From contig NZ_BQHI01000019.1 of the NCBI RefSeq assembly GCF_021603585.1, positions 39,650 through 103,649 on the forward strand: DNA of 64,000 bases, read 5' to 3'. Position numbers and translations under genes: made by a program. Source of the DNA: Pseudomonas sputi (GTDB lineage Bacteria; Pseudomonadota; Gammaproteobacteria; Pseudomonadales; Pseudomonadaceae). This document shows positions 1 through 10,010 of the stretch, piece by piece; position 1 is the first letter of the stretch; every line of letters begins with the position of its first letter. The notes under the pieces were generated by a model. The model was given only the letters and a program-made list of their open reading frames with translations, searched no databases and was not told the DNA's origin.

Positions 1-1
1 G

Positions 2-547
2 GCCCAGATCTACCACTTGCTGCGCCGTCAGGTGATTCGCCCGCTGCGCAAGCCATTGGTCGTTCTGACTCCAAAGTCGCTGCTGCGCCACAAGCTGGCC
101 ATCTCGACCCTGGAAGACCTGGCCGAAGGTTCGTTCCAGACCGTTATCCCGGAAATCGATGCCCTGGACCCGAAAAAGGTCGAGCGCATTGTTCTGTGCA
201 GCGGCAAGGTCTACTACGACCTGCTGGAAAAGCGTCGTGCCGAAGGCCGCGAAGATATCGCCATCGTGCGTATCGAGCAGCTGTACCCGTTCCCTGAGGA
301 CGACTTGAAAGAAGTCCTGGCTCCTTACACCAATGCCAAAGCGGCCGTGTGGTGTCAGGAAGAGCCGATGAACCAGGGCGCCTGGTACTGCAGCCAGCAC
401 CACCTGCGTCGCAGCATCAGCAACCTCAACAAATCTCTCGTACTCGAGTACGCGGGCCGTGAGGCTTCTGCTGCCCCAGCATGTGGTTACGCATCGATGC
501 ACGCCGAGCAGCAGGAGCAACTGCTGCAAGACGCGTTTACCGTTTAA
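2..547 (+). CDS. sucA: 2-oxoglutarate dehydrogenase E1 component, 3' end only
   Basis: C-terminal ~181 residues of the thiamine-diphosphate E1 subunit, which decarboxylates 2-oxoglutarate and transfers the succinyl group to the lipoyl arm of SucB. The frame is open from base 2, so the gene begins before the window. Typical E1 C-terminal features are visible: the VLCSGKVYYDL strand, the ExLYPFP segment and the WCQEEPMNQGAW motif of the transketolase C-terminal fold. It ends 42 bases before sucB, consistent with one TCA-cycle operon. The identification rests on these motifs plus the sucB neighbour and is secure. Confidence 0.95.
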   Translation, partial: AQIYHLLRRQVIRPLRKPLVVLTPKSLLRHKLAISTLEDLAEGSFQTVIPEIDALDPKKVERIVLCSGKVYYDLLEKRRAEGREDIAIVRIEQLYPFPEDDLKEVLAPYTNAKAAVWCQEEPMNQGAWYCSQHHLRRSISNLNKSLVLEYAGREASAAPACGYASMHAEQQEQLLQDAFTV

Positions 548-589
548 CGCCTTCGCGCACCTGAAACCGAATTTAAGGAACCACAGATA

Positions 590-1813
590 ATGGCTATCGA
601 GATCAAAGCCCCCACTTTCCCGGAATCGGTTGCCGATGGCACCGTTGCCACCTGGCACAAACAACCGGGCGACGCCGTCAAGCGTGACGAACTGATCGTC
701 GACATCGAAACCGACAAAGTCGTACTGGAAGTGCTGGCTACCGCCGACGGCGTGCTGGGCGCAATCGTCAAGGGCGAGGGCGAAACCGTCCTGTCCGACG
801 AAGTCCTGGGCTCCATCGTTGAAGGCGGCGCTGCTGCCGCTGCTCCGGCTGCCGCTGCTGCTCCGGCCGCTGCCGCCGCTGCACCTGCTGCCGCTGATGG
901 CGAAGACGACCCGATCGCTGCTCCTGCCGCGCGCAAGCTGGCTGAAGAGAACGGCATCAACATCGCTTCCGTTGCCGGCACCGGCAAAGGCGGTCGCGTG
1001 ACCAAGGAAGACGTAGTTGCAGCCGTTGCTGCCAAGAAAGCCGCTCCGGCTGCCGCGCCTGCCAAGGCTGCTGCTCCGGCCGCCGCCGCTCCTGTGTTCG
1101 CCGCTGGCGACCGCATCGAGAAGCGCGTGCCGATGACCCGCGTTCGTGCCACCGTTGCCAAGCGTCTGGTTGAAGCTCAATCGAACATGGCGATGCTGAC
1201 CACTTTCAACGAAGTCGACATGACCGAAGTCATGGCCCTGCGTTCGAAGTACAAGGACCTGTTCGAGAAGTCCCACAACGGCGTACGCCTGGGCTTCATG
1301 TCGTTCTTCGTGAAGGCTGCCACCGAAGCACTGAAACGCTTCCCGGCGGTCAACGCTTCGATCGACGGCAACGACATCGTTTACCACGGTTATGCCGACA
1401 TCGGCGTCGCTGTTTCCAGCGACCGTGGCCTGGTGGTTCCGGTTCTGCGTAACGCCGAACACATGAGCCTGGCTGAAATCGAAGGCGGCATCGCCACCTT
1501 CGGCAAGAAAGCCCGTGACGGCAAACTGTCGATGGACGAAATGACCGGCGGTACTTTCACCATCACCAACGGTGGTACCTTCGGTTCGATGATGTCGACC
1601 CCGATCGTCAACCCGCCGCAGGCAGCGATTCTGGGCATGCACAACATCATCCAGCGTCCGATGGCCATCAATGGTCAGGTCGTGATCCGTCCGATGATGT
1701 ACCTGGCACTGTCCTACGATCACCGTCTGATCGATGGCAAAGAAGCTGTAACCTTCCTGGTGACCATCAAGAACCTGCTGGAAGATCCGGCTCGTCTGTT
1801 GCTGGATATCTGA
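590..1813 (+). CDS. sucB: Dihydrolipoyllysine-residue succinyltransferase (E2 of 2-oxoglutarate dehydrogenase)
   Basis: E2 core of the 2-oxoglutarate dehydrogenase complex, 407 aa. Domains in order: lipoyl domain (1-80) with the lipoylated lysine K43 in [11 protein letters not shown]; an Ala/Pro-rich flexible linker (about 80-105); the peripheral subunit-binding domain (about 107-145, [11 protein letters not shown]...[11 protein letters not shown]); a second Ala/Pro linker; and the catalytic acyltransferase domain (from about 175) with the HxxxD active site H378/D382 in SYDHRLIDG. The SD AAGGAACC lies upstream of ATG 590. Length and domain order are those of SucB rather than the multi-lipoyl AceF. 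It lies between sucA and the E3 gene. Confidence 0.97.
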   Translation: MAIEIKAPTFPESVADGTVATWHKQPGDAVKRDELIVDIETDKVVLEVLATADGVLGAIVKGEGETVLSDEVLGSIVEGGAAAAAPAAAAAPAAAAAAPAAADGEDDPIAAPAARKLAEENGINIASVAGTGKGGRVTKEDVVAAVAAKKAAPAAAPAKAAAPAAAAPVFAAGDRIEKRVPMTRVRATVAKRLVEAQSNMAMLTTFNEVDMTEVMALRSKYKDLFEKSHNGVRLGFMSFFVKAATEALKRFPAVNASIDGNDIVYHGYADIGVAVSSDRGLVVPVLRNAEHMSLAEIEGGIATFGKKARDGKLSMDEMTGGTFTITNGGTFGSMMSTPIVNPPQAAILGMHNIIQRPMAINGQVVIRPMMYLALSYDHRLIDGKEAVTFLVTIKNLLEDPARLLLDI

Positions 1814-1825
1814 TAGAAGCAGTCA

Positions 1826-1889
1826 CGCGCTGCAAGCTTCAAGCTGCGGGAAAACGCAGCCTGGCTTGCAGCGCGCGGCTTGAAGCTTT
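1826..1889. repeat. REP-like imperfect inverted repeat between sucB and lpd
   Basis: The sucB-lpd gap is dominated by CGCTGCAAGC...GCTTGCAGCG arms interleaved with GCTTCAAGC...GCTTGAAGC. The transcript would fold into an imperfect hairpin. Pseudomonas intergenic REP elements often have this GCTTGAAGC/GCTTGCAGC composition. Assigning it to a named REP family is inference. It could moderate expression or mRNA stability between sucB and lpd. Confidence 0.5.
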
Positions 1890-1910
1890 TCGCTAAAGAG
1901 GATTTTTTGA

Positions 1911-3347
<1,437 letters not shown>

Positions 3348-3547
3348 GACACAATAAGAAACCACGGCGGTGTCGGCCCGTCGTGAGCCTTGCGTGCAAG
3401 ACTCACCGCGGAATGTCCGCTGGACGCAGCCTTGCGTAGCTGCACCGGGTATCCGGAAAGGCTACGCAAGCAGCAGTCACAGGTGGCGCGGCACTCATAA
3501 AGAGCGCAGCGCCGAATGCGCAGTACCTAACGAAGACGGTAAAAAGC
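3348..3547 (+). ncRNA. Candidate sucC leader RNA (cis-regulatory element)
   Basis: A 200-base gap inside the TCA operon between lpd and sucC. It carries several complementary segments, for example CTTGCGTAGC...GCTACGCAAG around 3432-3471, and no ORF with an SD. A structured RNA called the sucC motif has been described upstream of sucC in Pseudomonas by comparative genomics, and this leader is in the right place. Membership is inferred from position and hairpin content; no covariance search was possible. Confidence 0.45.
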
Positions 3548-4714
3548 ATGAATCTTCACGAGTATCAGGGTAAGCAGCTGTTCGCTGAATACGGCCTGCC
3601 AGTTTCCACTGGTTTCGCAGTAGACACCCCGGAAGCAGCAGCAGAAGCTTGCGACAAAATCGGCGGCAACGAGTGGGTTGTCAAAGCCCAGGTTCACGCC
3701 GGTGGTCGCGGTAAAGCGGGCGGCGTCAAGCTGGTTCGCAGCAAAGAAGACGCCAAAGCCTTCGCACAGCAGTGGCTGGGCAAGCGTCTGGTGACTTACC
3801 AGACTGACGCCAACGGCCAGCCAGTCACCAAGATCCTGGTTGAATCGTGCACTGATATCGCTAAAGAGCTGTACCTGGGCGCTGTCGTTGACCGTTCGAG
3901 CCGTCGCATCGTGTTCATGGCTTCCACCGAAGGTGGCGTGGACATCGAGAAAATCGCTCACGACACTCCAGAAAAAATTCTGAAAGCCACGATCGATCCA
4001 CTGGTTGGCGCTCAGCCATTCCAGGGTCGCGAGCTGGCATTCCAGCTGGGTCTGGAAGGCAAGCAGGTTGCTCAGTTCGCCAAGATCTTCGTAGGTCTGG
4101 CCAAGCTGTTCAAGGATCACGACCTGGCTCTGCTGGAAGTGAACCCGCTGGTGATCAAGGCTGACGGCGATCTGCACTGCCTGGACGCCAAGATCAACAT
4201 CGACGCCAACGCAATGTACCGTCAGCCTAAGCTGAAGACTTTCCACGATCCGTCGCAGGACGATCCGCGCGAAGCGCACGCTGCCAAGTTCGAACTGAAC
4301 TACGTAGCGCTGGAAGGCAACATCGGCTGCATGGTGAACGGTGCCGGCCTGGCCATGGGTACCATGGACATCGTCAACCTGCACGGCGGCAAGCCAGCCA
4401 ACTTCCTCGACGTAGGTGGTGGTGCTACCAAAGAACGCGTAACCGAAGCTTTCAAAATCATTCTGTCCGACAGCAATGTCGCTGCAGTACTGGTTAACAT
4501 CTTCGGCGGCATCGTTCGTTGCGACATGATTGCCGAAGGCATCATCGGTGCAGTGAAAGAAGTCGGCGTGAAAATCCCGGTTGTTGTTCGTCTTGAAGGC
4601 AACAACGCTGAACTGGGCGCTAAAGTACTGGCAGAAAGCGGTTTGAACATCATCGCTGCTACCAGCCTGACCGACGCTGCTCAACAAGTCGTTAAAGCTG
4701 CGGAGGGCAAGTAA
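3548..4714 (+). CDS. sucC: Succinate-CoA ligase [ADP-forming] subunit beta
   Basis: Beta subunit of succinyl-CoA synthetase, 388 aa, which makes ATP/GTP while converting succinyl-CoA to succinate. The N-terminal ATP-grasp domain begins [16 protein letters not shown], with [19 protein letters not shown] as the nucleotide-binding segment. The C-terminal half holds the CoA-ligase fold with GGGATKERV and [10 protein letters not shown]. Its TAATG junction overlaps the sucD start, so the two subunits are translationally coupled. Confidence 0.97.
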   Translation: MNLHEYQGKQLFAEYGLPVSTGFAVDTPEAAAEACDKIGGNEWVVKAQVHAGGRGKAGGVKLVRSKEDAKAFAQQWLGKRLVTYQTDANGQPVTKILVESCTDIAKELYLGAVVDRSSRRIVFMASTEGGVDIEKIAHDTPEKILKATIDPLVGAQPFQGRELAFQLGLEGKQVAQFAKIFVGLAKLFKDHDLALLEVNPLVIKADGDLHCLDAKINIDANAMYRQPKLKTFHDPSQDDPREAHAAKFELNYVALEGNIGCMVNGAGLAMGTMDIVNLHGGKPANFLDVGGGATKERVTEAFKIILSDSNVAAVLVNIFGGIVRCDMIAEGIIGAVKEVGVKIPVVVRLEGNNAELGAKVLAESGLNIIAATSLTDAAQQVVKAAEGK

Positions 4715-5598
4715 TGAGCGTCCTGATCAATAAAGACACCAAAGTCATCTGCCAGGGTTTCACCGGCGCGCAGGGTACTTTCCACTCCGAACAAGCCATT
4801 GCCTACGGCACCAAAATGGTTGGCGGCGTGACGCCAGGCAAGGGTGGCACCACTCACCTGAACCTGCCTGTGTTCAACACCGTGAAAGAAGCTGTAGAAG
4901 CCACTGGCGCCACCGCCAGCGTGATCTACGTTCCGGCTCCTTTCTGCAAGGACTCGATCCTGGAAGCAGCGTTCGGCGGCATCAAGCTGATCGTCTGCAT
5001 CACCGAAGGCATTCCTACCCTGGACATGCTGGACGCCAAAGTTAAGTGCGACGAGCTGGGTGTTACCCTGATCGGCCCTAACTGCCCAGGCGTGATCACC
5101 CCAGGCGAATGCAAGATCGGCATCATGCCAGGTCACATTCACTTGCCAGGCAAGGTCGGTATCGTTTCCCGTTCCGGCACCCTGACTTACGAAGCTGTGA
5201 AGCAGACCACTGACGCCGGTTTCGGTCAGTCGACTTGCGTCGGCATCGGCGGTGACCCGATCCCGGGTTCGAACTTCATCGACATCCTGAAGCTGTTCCA
5301 GGAAGACCCGAAGACCGAAGCGATCGTCATGATCGGCGAGATCGGCGGTTCGGCTGAAGAAGAAGCGGCTGCCTACATCAAGGCCAACGTGACCAAGCCG
5401 GTTGTTTCCTACATCGCGGGTGTGACTGCTCCTCCGGGCAAGCGCATGGGCCATGCTGGCGCAATCATCTCCGGCGGCAAAGGCACTGCAGACGAGAAAT
5501 TCGCTGCTCTGCAAGACGCAGGCGTGAAAACCGTGCGTTCGCTGGCAGACATCGGCAAGGCCCTGGCCGAGCTGACTGGCTGGGAAGTGAAGAAGTAA
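4714..5598 (+). CDS. sucD: Succinate-CoA ligase [ADP-forming] subunit alpha
   Basis: Alpha subunit of succinyl-CoA synthetase, 294 aa. The N-terminal Rossmann CoA-binding domain contains [13 protein letters not shown]. The phosphorylated active-site histidine is H247 in KRMGHAGAI, preceded by [13 protein letters not shown] and the GEIGGSAEE signature. The start ATG overlaps the sucC stop. A strong terminator follows 30 bases after the stop and ends the sucAB-lpd-sucCD operon. Confidence 0.97.
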   Translation: MSVLINKDTKVICQGFTGAQGTFHSEQAIAYGTKMVGGVTPGKGGTTHLNLPVFNTVKEAVEATGATASVIYVPAPFCKDSILEAAFGGIKLIVCITEGIPTLDMLDAKVKCDELGVTLIGPNCPGVITPGECKIGIMPGHIHLPGKVGIVSRSGTLTYEAVKQTTDAGFGQSTCVGIGGDPIPGSNFIDILKLFQEDPKTEAIVMIGEIGGSAEEEAAAYIKANVTKPVVSYIAGVTAPPGKRMGHAGAIISGGKGTADEKFAALQDAGVKTVRSLADIGKALAELTGWEVKK

Positions 5599-5625
5599 GC
5601 TTCGGCTGATTTCTCTGCTCCAGCA

Positions 5626-5658
5626 ACAAAGGCCACCTTCGGGTGGCCTTTGTCGTTT
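5626..5658 (+). terminator. Rho-independent terminator after sucD
   Basis: Perfect 12-bp stem ACAAAGGCCACC / GGTGGCCTTTGT with a TTCG loop, 28 bases after the sucD stop. It closes the TCA operon. Confidence 0.9.
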
Positions 5659-5855
5659 CTGGCGTTCGGGTGGACGATGGCAATTTATAAGCACTCACCC
5701 AATAACATGCAAAAACGCGACACAGAAACGTCGCGTATCGGATAGTTCGCCCTCTAACAGTGCGTTTGTCGGGCAAATTCGTTAGGCTAGCCGCCATTTT
5801 TGCGTCTGCCGCCCACAAGGCATGCAACGCGCTAAACGGGTCAGTCTTATACGGA

Positions 5856-5887
5856 TTGACAGCATTTCCCTAACCCCACAGGGAAAT
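5856..5887 (+). promoter_or_regulatory. Possible brnQ promoter element with inverted repeat
   Basis: A consensus -35 TTGACA (5856-5861) is followed by inverted repeat ATTTCCC (5864-5870) / GGGAAAT (5881-5887), about 40 bases before brnQ. No good -10 lies at the right spacing, so this is a weak call. A regulator site or leader hairpin is possible. Confidence 0.25.
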
Positions 5888-5927
5888 CCCCCTCTAAATT
5901 CCGATTCAGTAGTGTGGTATTTCCTTA

Positions 5928-7241
5928 ATGAAAGTTTTGAAAGGTCAGGACATCCTGGCACTTGGCTTTATGACATTCGCCCTGTTCGTCGGGGCCGGCA
6001 ACATCATCTTCCCGCCTATCGTCGGTTTGCAGTCCGGGCCTAACGTCTGGATCGCGGCGCTGGGCTTCCTGATCACGGCTGTCGGCCTGCCGGTGGTCAC
6101 CGTGGTCGCACTGGCCAAGGTCGGTGGCGCAATGGACGCCCTGAGCAGCCCGATCGGCAAAATCGCTGGTGGCGTGCTCGCAGCGGCTTGCTACCTGGCC
6201 GTCGGCCCGTTGTTCGCCACCCCGCGAACCGCGACCGTCTCCTTTGAAGTCGGTCTGGCGCCGCTGACCGGCGAGAGCCCGCTGGCACTGTTCCTCTACA
6301 GTTCGGTGTACTTCCTGCTGGTGTTCTTCATTTCGCTCTACCCTGGGCGTCTGCTGGACACCGTCGGGCGCTTCCTCGCGCCACTGAAGATCATCGCCCT
6401 GGCCGTGCTCGGCATCGCCGCATTCGCACTGCCGGCCGGTGACATCGGCGTAGCCACCCCGGAATACGTTGCGGCACCGTTCTCCCAAGGCTTCATCAAT
6501 GGTTACCTGACCATGGATACCTTGGGCGCGCTGGTGTTCGGCATCGTCATCGTCAACGCAATCCGCTCCCGTGGCGTCGAATCGCCAGCGCTGATCACCC
6601 GTTACGCGATCATCGCCGGGTTGATTGCCGGCGTCGGTCTGGCGCTGGTGTATGTCAGCCTGTTCCGTCTGGGGGCGGGCAGCCATGAAGTGGCTGCAGG
6701 CGCAACCAATGGCGCGGCGGTGCTGCACGCCTACGTGCAACACACCTTCGGTTCGCTGGGCAGTGGCTTCCTCGCCGTGCTGATCTCTCTGGCGTGCCTG
6801 GTGACGGCGGTTGGCCTGACCTGCGCCTGTGCCGAATACTTCAGCCGCGTACTGCCGCTGTCGTACAAGACCCTGGTGATCATCCTGGCGGCGTTCTCGC
6901 TGCTGGTGTCCAACCTGGGCCTGACCAAGCTGATCGCGTTCTCGATCCCGGTGCTGACCGCGATCTACCCGCCGTGCATCGTGCTGGTGGCCCTGAGCTT
7001 CTGCGCTGCGTTCTGGCATGAGCAGAGCCGCATCATGGGCCCGGTGATGCTGGTGTCGTTCGTGTTCGGCACCATCGATGCGTTGAAAGGCGCCGGTCTG
7101 GCTGACTGGATGCCATCGCAACTGGCCCACCTGCCGCTGAGCGAGCAAGGTCTGGCGTGGCTGGTGCCGTGCGTGATGACCCTGGTGGTTGCCGTAGTTT
7201 GCGACCGCCTGCTGGGCAAGCGCGCCGAAGCGCTCGCCTAA
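5928..7241 (+). CDS. brnQ: Branched-chain amino acid:cation symporter (BrnQ/LIVCS family)
   Basis: Inner-membrane carrier of 437 aa, importing Leu, Ile and Val with Na+ or H+. The N-terminus [20 protein letters not shown] followed by [10 protein letters not shown] is the LIVCS family signature. About 12 hydrophobic segments span the sequence, and [14 protein letters not shown] is a conserved loop. The SD before ATG 5928 is weak, but the start is fixed by the conserved N-terminus. It is monocistronic: a long leader precedes it and a terminator follows. Confidence 0.93.
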   Translation: MKVLKGQDILALGFMTFALFVGAGNIIFPPIVGLQSGPNVWIAALGFLITAVGLPVVTVVALAKVGGAMDALSSPIGKIAGGVLAAACYLAVGPLFATPRTATVSFEVGLAPLTGESPLALFLYSSVYFLLVFFISLYPGRLLDTVGRFLAPLKIIALAVLGIAAFALPAGDIGVATPEYVAAPFSQGFINGYLTMDTLGALVFGIVIVNAIRSRGVESPALITRYAIIAGLIAGVGLALVYVSLFRLGAGSHEVAAGATNGAAVLHAYVQHTFGSLGSGFLAVLISLACLVTAVGLTCACAEYFSRVLPLSYKTLVIILAAFSLLVSNLGLTKLIAFSIPVLTAIYPPCIVLVALSFCAAFWHEQSRIMGPVMLVSFVFGTIDALKGAGLADWMPSQLAHLPLSEQGLAWLVPCVMTLVVAVVCDRLLGKRAEALA

Positions 7242-7283
7242 GACTGCCGGGCCGCCACAAGCGGCTGCCGAGCGATTAAACAG

Positions 7284-7317
7284 AAATGCCCCGTATCAAT
7301 CGATACGGGGCATTTTT
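7284..7317 (+). terminator. Rho-independent terminator after brnQ
   Basis: Perfect stem AAATGCCCCGTATC / GATACGGGGCATTT with a tiny AAT-type loop and a T-run. Confidence 0.9.
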
Positions 7318-7392
7318 TATGGGCGTGAGGCAGTGTCTTTTTCCCTCGACTAACGTCGAAGGGGAGCCGAAATCTTCATCACAGGGAATTGC

Positions 7393-8130
7393 ATGTCGTT
7401 CATCCAAGCCAACCTGATCCATCTGCTGGCCGCGCTCTGGTTTGTCATCTGCTGGGGCGGATACACCCGTTATGCCACCTGGAAGGCCCGTGACACCGCG
7501 TGCCTGGCCAGCGTGCTGCACCTGTACCGCGAAGACTGGATGCGCCGCATGCTGCTGCGCGACAACCGCATCGCCGACGCCAGCGTGATCGGCAACCTTG
7601 AGCGCAACGCCTCGTTCTTCGCCTCCAGCACGCTGATTATCCTGGCGGGCATTCTGACCGTGCTTGGCGCTTCCGAGCGCGCGGTGTCATTGCTGGCGGA
7701 TATTCCGATGGTGCAGCAGGCCTCACAGGGCATGTCGGAGATCAAGTTGCTGTGCCTGGCGCTGGTGTTCGTCTATGCCTTCTTCACCTTCAGCTGGTGC
7801 ATGCGCCAGTACAACTTCGCCGCCATTCTTGTCGGCTCGGCCCCGATGATCGGCGAGCGGCAGGTCTCGGAGCAGGAGCGCAAGGCATTCGCTTCGCGGG
7901 CGGCACGGGTGATCTCGATGGCGGCCAACCAGTTCAACTTCGGTCTGCGTTCCTATTACTTCGGGATGAGCATGTTGGCGTGGTTCGTCAGCCCGTGGCT
8001 GTTCATGTTGATGAGCGCCGGCGTGGTACTGGTGTTGTATCGCCGGGAGTTTCATTCCGACGTGCTCGATGTAATGGTCTATACCCCTACAGAGGCACCA
8101 TTGCCCGAAGCGAACAAAGAGGCTGCTTGA
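7393..8130 (+). CDS. DUF599 family membrane protein
   Basis: Integral membrane protein of 245 aa with about four hydrophobic segments (near 5-22, 75-98, 118-140 and 190-222). The central part contains RNASFFASSTLIILAG and FSWCMRQYNFAA, as in the DUF599 family, whose function is unknown. The AGGGAA SD precedes ATG 7393. The TGATG junction overlaps the next gene, so the two membrane proteins are probably made together. No function can be assigned. Confidence 0.8.
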   Translation: MSFIQANLIHLLAALWFVICWGGYTRYATWKARDTACLASVLHLYREDWMRRMLLRDNRIADASVIGNLERNASFFASSTLIILAGILTVLGASERAVSLLADIPMVQQASQGMSEIKLLCLALVFVYAFFTFSWCMRQYNFAAILVGSAPMIGERQVSEQERKAFASRAARVISMAANQFNFGLRSYYFGMSMLAWFVSPWLFMLMSAGVVLVLYRREFHSDVLDVMVYTPTEAPLPEANKEAA

Positions 8131-8531
8131 TGAGTATTCCGTTCTGGTGTGTGTTTATCAGTGCACTGTTGATTTACGTGGCGCGTATGCCGGTCAGCAA
8201 GGCCATGAAAGAGCAGGGCGGTTACAACAACCACCTGCCGCGTCAGCAGCAGGCGCAACTCACCGGTTACGGTGCCCGGGCGCTGGCGGCACATCAGAAC
8301 AGCATCGAAGCGTTCATCCTGTTTGCCGTTGGCGTGCTGGTGGCACATACCACGCAGACGGCGGGATGGCTGATCGATACCTTGGCGATCATCTTCGTAC
8401 TCTCACGGATTTTCTATTTGTGGTTTTATCTGGCAGATATTCCCACGCTGCGCAGTCTGGTCTGGCTGGTCGGCTTAGTGTGTTCATTGTTGTTGATGAT
8501 TAGTCCGACTTTTAGAACTGCCTTGCTCTAA
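8130..8531 (+). CDS. MAPEG family membrane protein
   Basis: Membrane protein of 133 aa with four predicted helices. The MAPEG signature is visible: ARALAAHQNSIEAFILFAVG, with the asparagine-containing helix 2, and SRIFYLWFYLADIPTLRS. Eukaryotic MAPEG members act in eicosanoid and glutathione metabolism; bacterial members are mostly uncharacterised. The start ATG 8130 overlaps the TGA of the DUF599 gene. Confidence 0.85.
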   Translation: MSIPFWCVFISALLIYVARMPVSKAMKEQGGYNNHLPRQQQAQLTGYGARALAAHQNSIEAFILFAVGVLVAHTTQTAGWLIDTLAIIFVLSRIFYLWFYLADIPTLRSLVWLVGLVCSLLLMISPTFRTALL

Positions 8532-8559
8532 GGCAGCATGGGTAAAAAATCACAGGCAA

Positions 8560-8593
8560 AAGAAAACCCGCACTTGGCGGGTTTTCTTTTTTG
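8560..8593. terminator. Bidirectional terminator
   Basis: AGAAAACCCGC / GCGGGTTTTCT hairpin with A-tract and T-tract on both sides. It lies between the MAPEG gene (+) and the convergent small lipoprotein gene (-) and can serve both. Confidence 0.85.
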
Positions 8594-8608
8594 CCAGCGA
8601 GAAGCGGC

Positions 8609-8845
8609 TTATTGCTTCTTGGCAGCTTCTTCTTGCGCTGCAGCGTTCGATTCGGCCTGAGCTTTGGCAGCTTCGGCGTTTTCTTTCGCTGCGTCGTTCA
8701 CTTTATCCTGAGCTTTGTTCATGTCTTGCTGAGCTTGTTCAGCATGCTGGTTGGCATCTTGAGCTTTGTCCTCGGATTTTTTATCGCAGGCAGCGAGACC
8801 GAGGGAAGCGGTCAACATCAAGGCAATAGCTAAAGTCTTACGCAT
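8609..8845 (-). CDS. Small Ala/Lys/Gln-rich helical lipoprotein
   Basis: A 78-aa protein. The lipoprotein signal MRKTLAIALMLTASLGLAAC has its lipidation Cys at C20. The rest (DKKSEDKAQD onward) is almost entirely A, K, E, Q, D and N, and should form a long amphipathic helix or coiled coil in the periplasm, reminiscent of Lpp-type or entericidin-like small lipoproteins. An AAGGAGAAAC SD precedes the start. A longer upstream frame exists but lacks both SD and signal sequence. Specific role unknown. Confidence 0.8.
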   Translation of the reverse strand: MRKTLAIALMLTASLGLAACDKKSEDKAQDANQHAEQAQQDMNKAQDKVNDAAKENAEAAKAQAESNAAAQEEAAKKQ

Positions 8846-9003
8846 GGGGTGTTTCTCCTTATGGAAAATAACTACTGGCCTTAAGAGCTCAGGCCCAAGG
8901 CTTAAGTTCCTCATTTCTTTCAGATATATAAGTTTGTTTTGCAATGGAACTTTTGCTGTTCTTTCCACTACGGGGAATAGCGACTAACAAGAGTAATTAT
9001 CAA

Positions 9004-9480
9004 ATGGCCGAAAACCCCGTTTTTGAGCGTGCGACACGGTTTCTCTCGGCCTTGCGCCACTGTCAGGTGCTGGGATTGAAGGTGCATAGCGCAAGTCGCG
9101 AAGGTCTGACGGTGGTACTGCCGTACAGTGCGCAAATCGTGGGCAACCCGCTGACCGGTGTGGTCCACGGCGGGGCGATCACGTCGCTGATGGACACCGC
9201 GTGCGGCATGTCGACCCTGTGCGTGCTGCCGGAATTCGAAGTCTGCCCGACCCTCGATCTGCGCATCGACTACATGCACGCCGCCGAGCCGCATAAAGAC
9301 GTGTATGGCTTCGCCCAATGTTATCGAGTCACCACCGATGTGATCTTCGCTCGCGGCTTTGCCTATCAGGATGATCCCGAGCAGCCGATTGCCCATGTGG
9401 TCGGTACCTTCATGCGCATGGGCAGGGGCCTTAAAGGCACCAAAGGCTTCGGTGGCGCAATCAAGGGAGAAAACCGATGA
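9004..9480 (+). CDS. PaaI/YdiI-family hotdog thioesterase (first of pair)
   Basis: Hotdog-fold acyl-CoA thioesterase of about 158 aa. The family motif is in VVHGGAITSLMDTACG, where the HGG precedes the central helix, and GTFMRMGR closes the last strand. The start at 9004 (MAENPVFERATRF) is chosen because upstream residues from 8944 look non-conserved; neither start has a strong SD. The gene overlaps the second thioesterase by ATGA. Substrate unknown. Confidence 0.85.
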   Translation: MAENPVFERATRFLSALRHCQVLGLKVHSASREGLTVVLPYSAQIVGNPLTGVVHGGAITSLMDTACGMSTLCVLPEFEVCPTLDLRIDYMHAAEPHKDVYGFAQCYRVTTDVIFARGFAYQDDPEQPIAHVVGTFMRMGRGLKGTKGFGGAIKGENR

Positions 9481-9929
9481 GCGATGATTTCAAGCAGCAA
9501 TTGCAAGAGGCGCACGAGAAGGGGGACTACGCGCCGCTGCTGAAACTGATCCCCTACGCCGGACTCATCGGCGTCGAGTGTTCGCGGGTCGGTGATGACT
9601 TGTTATTCAAACTGCCGGCCAACAAGGACAACATTGGTAACCCTTTACTGCCGGCGATCCATGGCGGGGTGATTGCCGGATTCATGGAGCTGTCCGCGGC
9701 CCTGCACCTGCTGATTTTCACTGGTGCGCCCGGTGTGCCGAAGATTATCGATTTTTCCCTCGATTACCTGCGGGCCGGGCAGTTTCGCGATACCTGGGCC
9801 CGGTGTCAGGTGTGCCGTCAGGGCCGGCGGGTGGCCAACGTCGCGGTCACGGCCTGGCAAAGTACCGAAAGCGAACCGATCGCCACTGCCCGCGCGCATT
9901 TCAAAATCGATGAGCCCTTGAAATCCTGA
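9477..9929 (+). CDS. PaaI-family hotdog thioesterase (second of pair)
   Basis: Hotdog-fold protein of 150 aa with the motif AIHGGVIAGFMELSA, where an acidic residue follows HGG as in the catalytic helix of PaaI enzymes. The start overlaps the previous gene (ATGA). The two proteins are divergent paralogues and might form hetero-oligomers, which is inference. The sigma-32-like promoter of htpG begins within the last codons of this gene. Confidence 0.85.
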   Translation: MSDDFKQQLQEAHEKGDYAPLLKLIPYAGLIGVECSRVGDDLLFKLPANKDNIGNPLLPAIHGGVIAGFMELSAALHLLIFTGAPGVPKIIDFSLDYLRAGQFRDTWARCQVCRQGRRVANVAVTAWQSTESEPIATARAHFKIDEPLKS

Positions 9930-9944
9930 AGCACGCCCCCAACT
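9917..9944 (+). promoter_or_regulatory. Sigma-32 (RpoH) heat-shock promoter of htpG
   Basis: CTTGAAA (9917-9923), a 13-base spacer, then CCCCAACT (9937-9944). This matches all seven bases of the RpoH -35 and seven of eight of the -10 consensus CCCCATNT. It lies 67 bases before ATG 10011 and overlaps the stop codon of the upstream thioesterase. Confidence 0.8.
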
Positions 9945-10010
9945 CACAGAACAACCCGCCGCCGACCGGCAAGGTCGCGGCCAATGCCATCTGATTGGAG
10001 TTTGATGACC

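Noticed and set aside
819-1090. Ala-rich GCTGCTCC-type repeats in sucB considered as a tandem repeat or mobile element
   Set aside because: They encode the normal Ala/Pro linkers of E2 proteins, so no separate element is needed.
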